From the NCBI GenBank assembly GCA_018824925.1, contig JAHJFH010000281.1:1-9335 (forward strand): DNA of 9,335 nucleotides, given 5' to 3'. Below the pieces are notes generated by a model. The model ran no database searches and had not been told where the DNA came from. It worked only from the letters and a program-made list of their open reading frames with translations. How positions within the stretch are numbered: the first letter of the stretch is position 1; each line of letters starts with the position of its first letter. Shown here in pieces: positions 6,755 through 9,335 of this stretch. Source of the DNA: Thermoplasmatota archaeon. GTDB lineage: Archaea > Thermoplasmatota > E2 > DHVEG-1. Both the position numbers and the translations under genes were made by a program.

Positions 6755-6800
6755 TAAATATGCCAATCAATAATCATGCATACTGCCGTCTAAGGCAAGA

Positions 6801-6836
6801 CTTAAATATTCTATAATATTATTTATATGTGGTGAT
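6801..6836 (+). promoter_or_regulatory. Promoter and ribosome-binding site that fix a TTG start
   Basis: CTTAAATATT (6801-6810) is a TATA-like box placed about 35 nt before the coding start. GGTGAT (6831-6836) matches the 16S 3' end complement and sits 5 nt before TTG 6842, deciding that unusual start. The ATG at 6829 is in another frame. Short overlapping inverted repeats, TGCC/GGCA (6784-6797) and GTCT/AGAC (6788-6801), lie just upstream of the box, where a regulator could bind. Confidence 0.5.
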
Positions 6837-6841
6837 AAAGA

Positions 6842-7768
6842 TTGCGTACCTACCTAATACCACCAACCATTATACTAACCATACTACTACTAGCAACACT
6901 ATCACCAGCAACATCACTCGCACCACTATCCCAATCACAAAATGGCACCGCCCACTACGTCGGTGGTACCGGACCTGGCAATTACACCACCATAACCGAC
7001 GCTATCAATAACGCAACAGACCACGACACTATCTACGTCTACCCCGGTACCTACAACGAATCCCTCACGCTCGACAAACCACTCACCCTCACTGGCCACA
7101 ATCCAACCACCACTATCCTCAACAGCCCCACCACCGCCGTTACAATCCATGCTGACCAATGTACTATACACTCTTTTAATATCACCACACCCACCACCGG
7201 AATATATATCACCACCGCCCAACGCACACAAATAACAGGCAACTACATCAACCACTGCACCATCGGAATACATATCGATGCCACCCAAGCAACCCCCACA
7301 CTCACCAATATCATGGGCAATACCATCGATTTCAACGATATCGGTATCCAAGCCTCCACAGCACTCACTAATATCATGCACAACGATATCACCCACAGCA
7401 CCTTCGCCCTTGACCTCCATTGTCTACTCTCTAATATCATTCTTAATCACATAAACAATAATATTAACGGAATTCAATTAAAAGGAATGCTCAACAATAT
7501 CGGTAGAAACGCTATAACCGATCATACCACCGCACTGATTCTCCGTGGCCATATCAACAATATTCATCACAACAACTTCTTATACAACACTGAAAACACC
7601 TACATGGAACTCTCCTTTCTCAACCGTTTCCTCAACAATTTCTGGACCAAACCACGATTCCTCCAACCATACGCAATACGTGGTATTATACCACTCGGCA
7701 GCTCTGAAATCGCATATTATGATTTTGATCCATTCCCCAGAGCCGTACTAAACACAATACCACCATAA
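6842..7768 (+). CDS. Secreted parallel beta-helix protein with regular 21-residue rungs (TTG start)
   Basis: Start codon TTG is chosen because GGTGAT is correctly spaced before it and because it yields an intact signal peptide (hydrophobic 7-22, cleavage near ATS-L). The N-terminal module HYVGGTGPGNYTTI (38-51), INNATDHDTIYVYPGTYNES (55-74) and LDKPLTLTGHN (77-87) is shared with the preceding gene, making them tandem paralogues. The core has a strict rung repeat: the motif [LI]-[TSN]-N-I starts at residues 154, 175, 196, 217 and 238, one every 21 residues, each followed by an Asn two or three residues on. The helix closes at NNFW (265-268) and the protein ends in a DFDPFPR segment like the DWFP end of its neighbour. 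At 308 residues it is shorter because the NosD-style insertion is missing. It is probably extracellular or S-layer associated; ligand unknown. Confidence 0.83.
   Translation: MRTYLIPPTIILTILLLATLSPATSLAPLSQSQNGTAHYVGGTGPGNYTTITDAINNATDHDTIYVYPGTYNESLTLDKPLTLTGHNPTTTILNSPTTAVTIHADQCTIHSFNITTPTTGIYITTAQRTQITGNYINHCTIGIHIDATQATPTLTNIMGNTIDFNDIGIQASTALTNIMHNDITHSTFALDLHCLLSNIILNHINNNINGIQLKGMLNNIGRNAITDHTTALILRGHINNIHHNNFLYNTENTYMELSFLNRFLNNFWTKPRFLQPYAIRGIIPLGSSEIAYYDFDPFPRAVLNTIPP
7301..7615 (+). repeat. Five in-frame 63-bp imperfect repeats encoding beta-helix rungs
   Basis: A ctcANYAATATCAt-like core recurs at 7301, 7364, 7427, 7490 and 7553, spaced exactly 63 bp, with the units clearly related at the DNA level as well as in protein. 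That suggests relatively recent unit duplication rather than only structural convergence. The fourth and fifth units are the most diverged. Confidence 0.7.
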
Positions 7769-7770
7769 CC

Positions 7771-7784
7771 TTTCTTTAAAGAAA
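7771..7784 (+). other. Perfect 14-bp palindrome downstream of the second beta-helix gene
   Basis: TTTCTTTAAAGAAA begins 3 nt after the stop codon at 7768. It is a perfect self-complementary sequence with no spacer, so it is a better candidate for a dimeric-protein site than for a hairpin (no loop). It lies about 28 nt upstream of the next gene's TATA box, a usual place for an archaeal activator. Confidence 0.35.
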
Positions 7785-7811
7785 TTCGTCTCTATACAAA
7801 CATATATATAC

Positions 7812-7822
7812 TTTTTAAATAA
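7812..7822 (+). promoter_or_regulatory. TATA box of the pseudo-transglutaminase gene
   Basis: TTTTTAAATAA (7812-7822) lies about 35 nt before ATG 7852. Transcription would start near 7843, leaving a leader of about 10 nt. The GAGG at 7833-7836 is too far from the ATG to act as ribosome-binding site, so this gene is probably read from a short leader without one. Confidence 0.55.
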
Positions 7823-7851
7823 AATATATGTTGAGGAATTAAAAACAAGTT

Positions 7852-9135
7852 ATGCACCCAACTTACATTCAAAAAACAAAAACCATCTTCCTTCTTATCA
7901 TTATATTAGCTGCAACTATTATCGGTACTATACCAAGCATAGCAGAAGCACCACCTATAGAACCAACCCCAGTCACCACTGACCTTCACCTCCTCAGAGT
8001 TGAACACTACCTCTACCTCAGAGCAACAGCCACCACAACCAAAACCACCCTCCTCTTCTCCTTCCCACCCGACTACACCCATCAAGCACCGCTCTTCCTA
8101 GAATTCTTCAACGACACCTCAACAAAACTCCTTCACTACTACCTCCAACCAGACACCCTTGAACCCAATATACTCCTCAATTGTACCCTTGCTCCATTAG
8201 ACAAAAACGAAACCATACTCCTTCATTTTAACTGTTGGGTCCTTATCAAATCCCATAATTATGAAGACCTGCCTCTCTACGTCAAAATCCCCCAGAAACC
8301 AACAGAACTACCCCAATGCACACAAAAATGGTTACAACCCACAAAAGTCATACAAGTTAACAACATCCTCATTCAACATAAAGCACGACAAATCCAACGA
8401 CTCACCACCAACATCCTCACCCTCGCAGACCGCATCGCATGGTTTATCAAAAACCACCGATATTCGCTATTTGTCCTTCAACTAAATCTTGATATCTTTT
8501 TCAACCAAGACGCTGTCACAACCCTACTCATCAACGGTGATAACGTCGGCCGCTCACATCTTGCCTGCGCCCTTTTCCGAGCAAACACCATACCTGCACG
8601 CGTTATCCTCGCCCTTGGCGATCAACCATTCTGGACCCAAATGCATTACATCATGGAATATTACGTACCTGGTTACGGCTGGGTCATCATCGATACCACT
8701 CGAGCCCACAATCTTCATCAACCGTACCGACAAATCATCCTCCGCATCTGTCACCCAGAGGATGAACAAGATACCAAAACCGATTACATTTTTCCCTTAA
8801 TGAAAAGCGAGGAACGATGGCTTTGGCTCAACACCACCTATATTGAACCATACTATGTTGATTGTGATACTGGAAGCAAATCACGCATGTTCAGCGAATC
8901 CATCACGACAACCGATCCTTTCACCGCAGATTACGCCCATTTCCTCACCCGTTTTGCATTCCACTACTATGAAACCTATCTTGGAACAAATCTCTCTGAA
9001 ACTAATCTAGAACATTATTATAATGCCACCACTCTTCAATACAATGCCCTGAAAACCCTTCAAAATCATCAGAATGTATATGAATACATAATTCTCATAA
9101 ATAACGCCATCAAAGAATACCAAAAAATAACATAA
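7852..9135 (+). CDS. Secreted transglutaminase-fold protein lacking the catalytic cysteine
   Basis: A signal peptide (hydrophobic 11-29, likely cleavage after AEA-33) is followed by a beta-rich N-terminal half (about 40-150) of unknown kind. Residues 180-285 match a transglutaminase-like core: a helical lead-in, then NGDNVGRSHLACALFRANTI (228-247), PARVILALG, MHYIMEYYVPGYGWVIIDTT (264-283). The His (265) and Asp (281) of the catalytic triad are present. The nucleophile position, 16 residues before the Ile/Leu of the [IL]PAR motif and aligned with Cys231 of the lipoprotein at 3607-4722, is Asn231 (codon 8542-8544). C239 lies inside the helix and is not a substitute. The protein is therefore probably a non-enzymatic binding or structural member. 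The C-terminal region (300-427) contains several aromatic and acidic stretches I do not recognise. ATG 7852 is the only start that keeps the whole signal peptide. Confidence 0.75.
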   Translation: MHPTYIQKTKTIFLLIIILAATIIGTIPSIAEAPPIEPTPVTTDLHLLRVEHYLYLRATATTTKTTLLFSFPPDYTHQAPLFLEFFNDTSTKLLHYYLQPDTLEPNILLNCTLAPLDKNETILLHFNCWVLIKSHNYEDLPLYVKIPQKPTELPQCTQKWLQPTKVIQVNNILIQHKARQIQRLTTNILTLADRIAWFIKNHRYSLFVLQLNLDIFFNQDAVTTLLINGDNVGRSHLACALFRANTIPARVILALGDQPFWTQMHYIMEYYVPGYGWVIIDTTRAHNLHQPYRQIILRICHPEDEQDTKTDYIFPLMKSEERWLWLNTTYIEPYYVDCDTGSKSRMFSESITTTDPFTADYAHFLTRFAFHYYETYLGTNLSETNLEHYYNATTLQYNALKTLQNHQNVYEYIILINNAIKEYQKIT

Positions 9136-9157
9136 TTCAATGAATATCTAGGGCAAC

Positions 9158-9202
9158 CTTTTTAAATATCTTCCTTCTATATAGGTAATGTCATTCGGGA
9201 GG
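9158..9202 (+). promoter_or_regulatory. Promoter and ribosome-binding site of the right-edge secreted protein gene
   Basis: CTTTTTAAATATC (9158-9170) is the best TATA box in the window, with transcription predicted near 9191. GGGAGG (9197-9202) follows, 8 nt before ATG 9211. The leader would be about 20 nt. Confidence 0.65.
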
Positions 9203-9210
9203 ACAAAACC

Positions 9211-9335
9211 ATGAGGGTAAAAAAGAAGAACCTTCTTCTTTGTATTAGTAGCATCTGTTTATTATTAACCACATTAGCACCTCAGACCCTGGGAACCGAT
9301 ACATCCAAAGAAATAACAATACCACAGCAAGATGA
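9211..9335 (+). CDS. Secreted protein, N-terminus only (partial, runs off right edge)
   Basis: The frame is open from ATG 9211 to the window end (41 full codons). A basic start MRVKKK is followed by a hydrophobic segment (residues 8-22) and a likely cleavage site near QTLG-T (25-29), a standard Sec signal peptide. The mature part seen so far (TDTSKEITIPQQD) is too short to identify. The strong promoter and GGGAGG ribosome-binding site suggest good expression. It continues the run of exported proteins that begins at 5558. Confidence 0.7.
   Translation, partial: MRVKKKNLLLCISSICLLLTTLAPQTLGTDTSKEITIPQQD

Noticed and set aside
6776..6841. Possible terminator for the first beta-helix gene
   Set aside because: The TGCC/GGCA repeat is only 4 bp and not followed by a T run; it is better placed as part of the next gene's promoter region.
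127..7052. Eight GGTACC sites, more than base composition predicts
   Set aside because: Most are in-frame Gly-Thr codon pairs (GGT ACC) in proteins rich in both residues, so codon choice explains them; no link to a restriction system is visible.
6935..7420. 161-codon open frame on the minus strand
   Set aside because: It lies entirely inside the beta-helix gene; its Gly/Asp/Val-rich composition is what the reverse complement of Thr/Ile/Asn-rich repeats produces. No ribosome-binding site or promoter.

Overview
The window looks like an archaeal chromosome segment, most likely from the Euryarchaeota and plausibly a Thermoplasmatota-type lineage. The support is a clear diphthine synthase gene (the diphthamide pathway is archaeal/eukaryotic, not bacterial), a HerA-type DNA translocase, TATA boxes of the TTTAAATA kind about 25-30 bp before several starts, GGAGG/GGTGAT ribosome-binding sites, an archaeal-style lipoprotein, and exported parallel beta-helix proteins of a type common in uncultured euryarchaea. 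The lineage call is inference from gene style.

Layout. Left edge (1-720): two minus-strand genes. The first is a truncated zinc-ribbon/helix-turn-helix protein resembling the N-terminus of a transposase. The second is a 61-residue protein with a strong promoter, a ribosome-binding site and an oligo-T terminator. A spacer (666-938) with divergent promoters and a terminator-like hairpin follows. Then comes a plus-strand run that looks like one operon (939-5440): dphB, a HerA-like ATPase with an unusual C-terminal extension, a transglutaminase-like lipoprotein, and a class I SAM methyltransferase. The spacings are +36, -23 and -8 nt. From 5558 to the right edge there are four plus-strand genes, each with its own upstream A/T-rich promoter and each encoding a signal peptide: two parallel beta-helix proteins sharing an N-terminal module, a transglutaminase-fold protein lacking the catalytic cysteine, and the start of a further secreted protein cut by the window end.

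The most unusual item is the HerA-like protein. After the complete ATPase there is a proline-rich linker. It is followed by about 73 residues that match the second half of an endonuclease III-type glycosylase, including the exact C-x6-C-x2-C-x5-C iron-sulfur loop. The helix-hairpin-helix and catalytic Lys are missing, and Ala stands where the catalytic Asp should be. This looks like an iron-sulfur DNA-binding module grafted onto a DNA translocase.

The second theme is a cell-surface cluster that pairs beta-helix proteins with an active-looking transglutaminase-like lipoprotein and a pseudo-enzyme relative. No CRISPR array, rRNA or tRNA was seen, and no complete mobile element.
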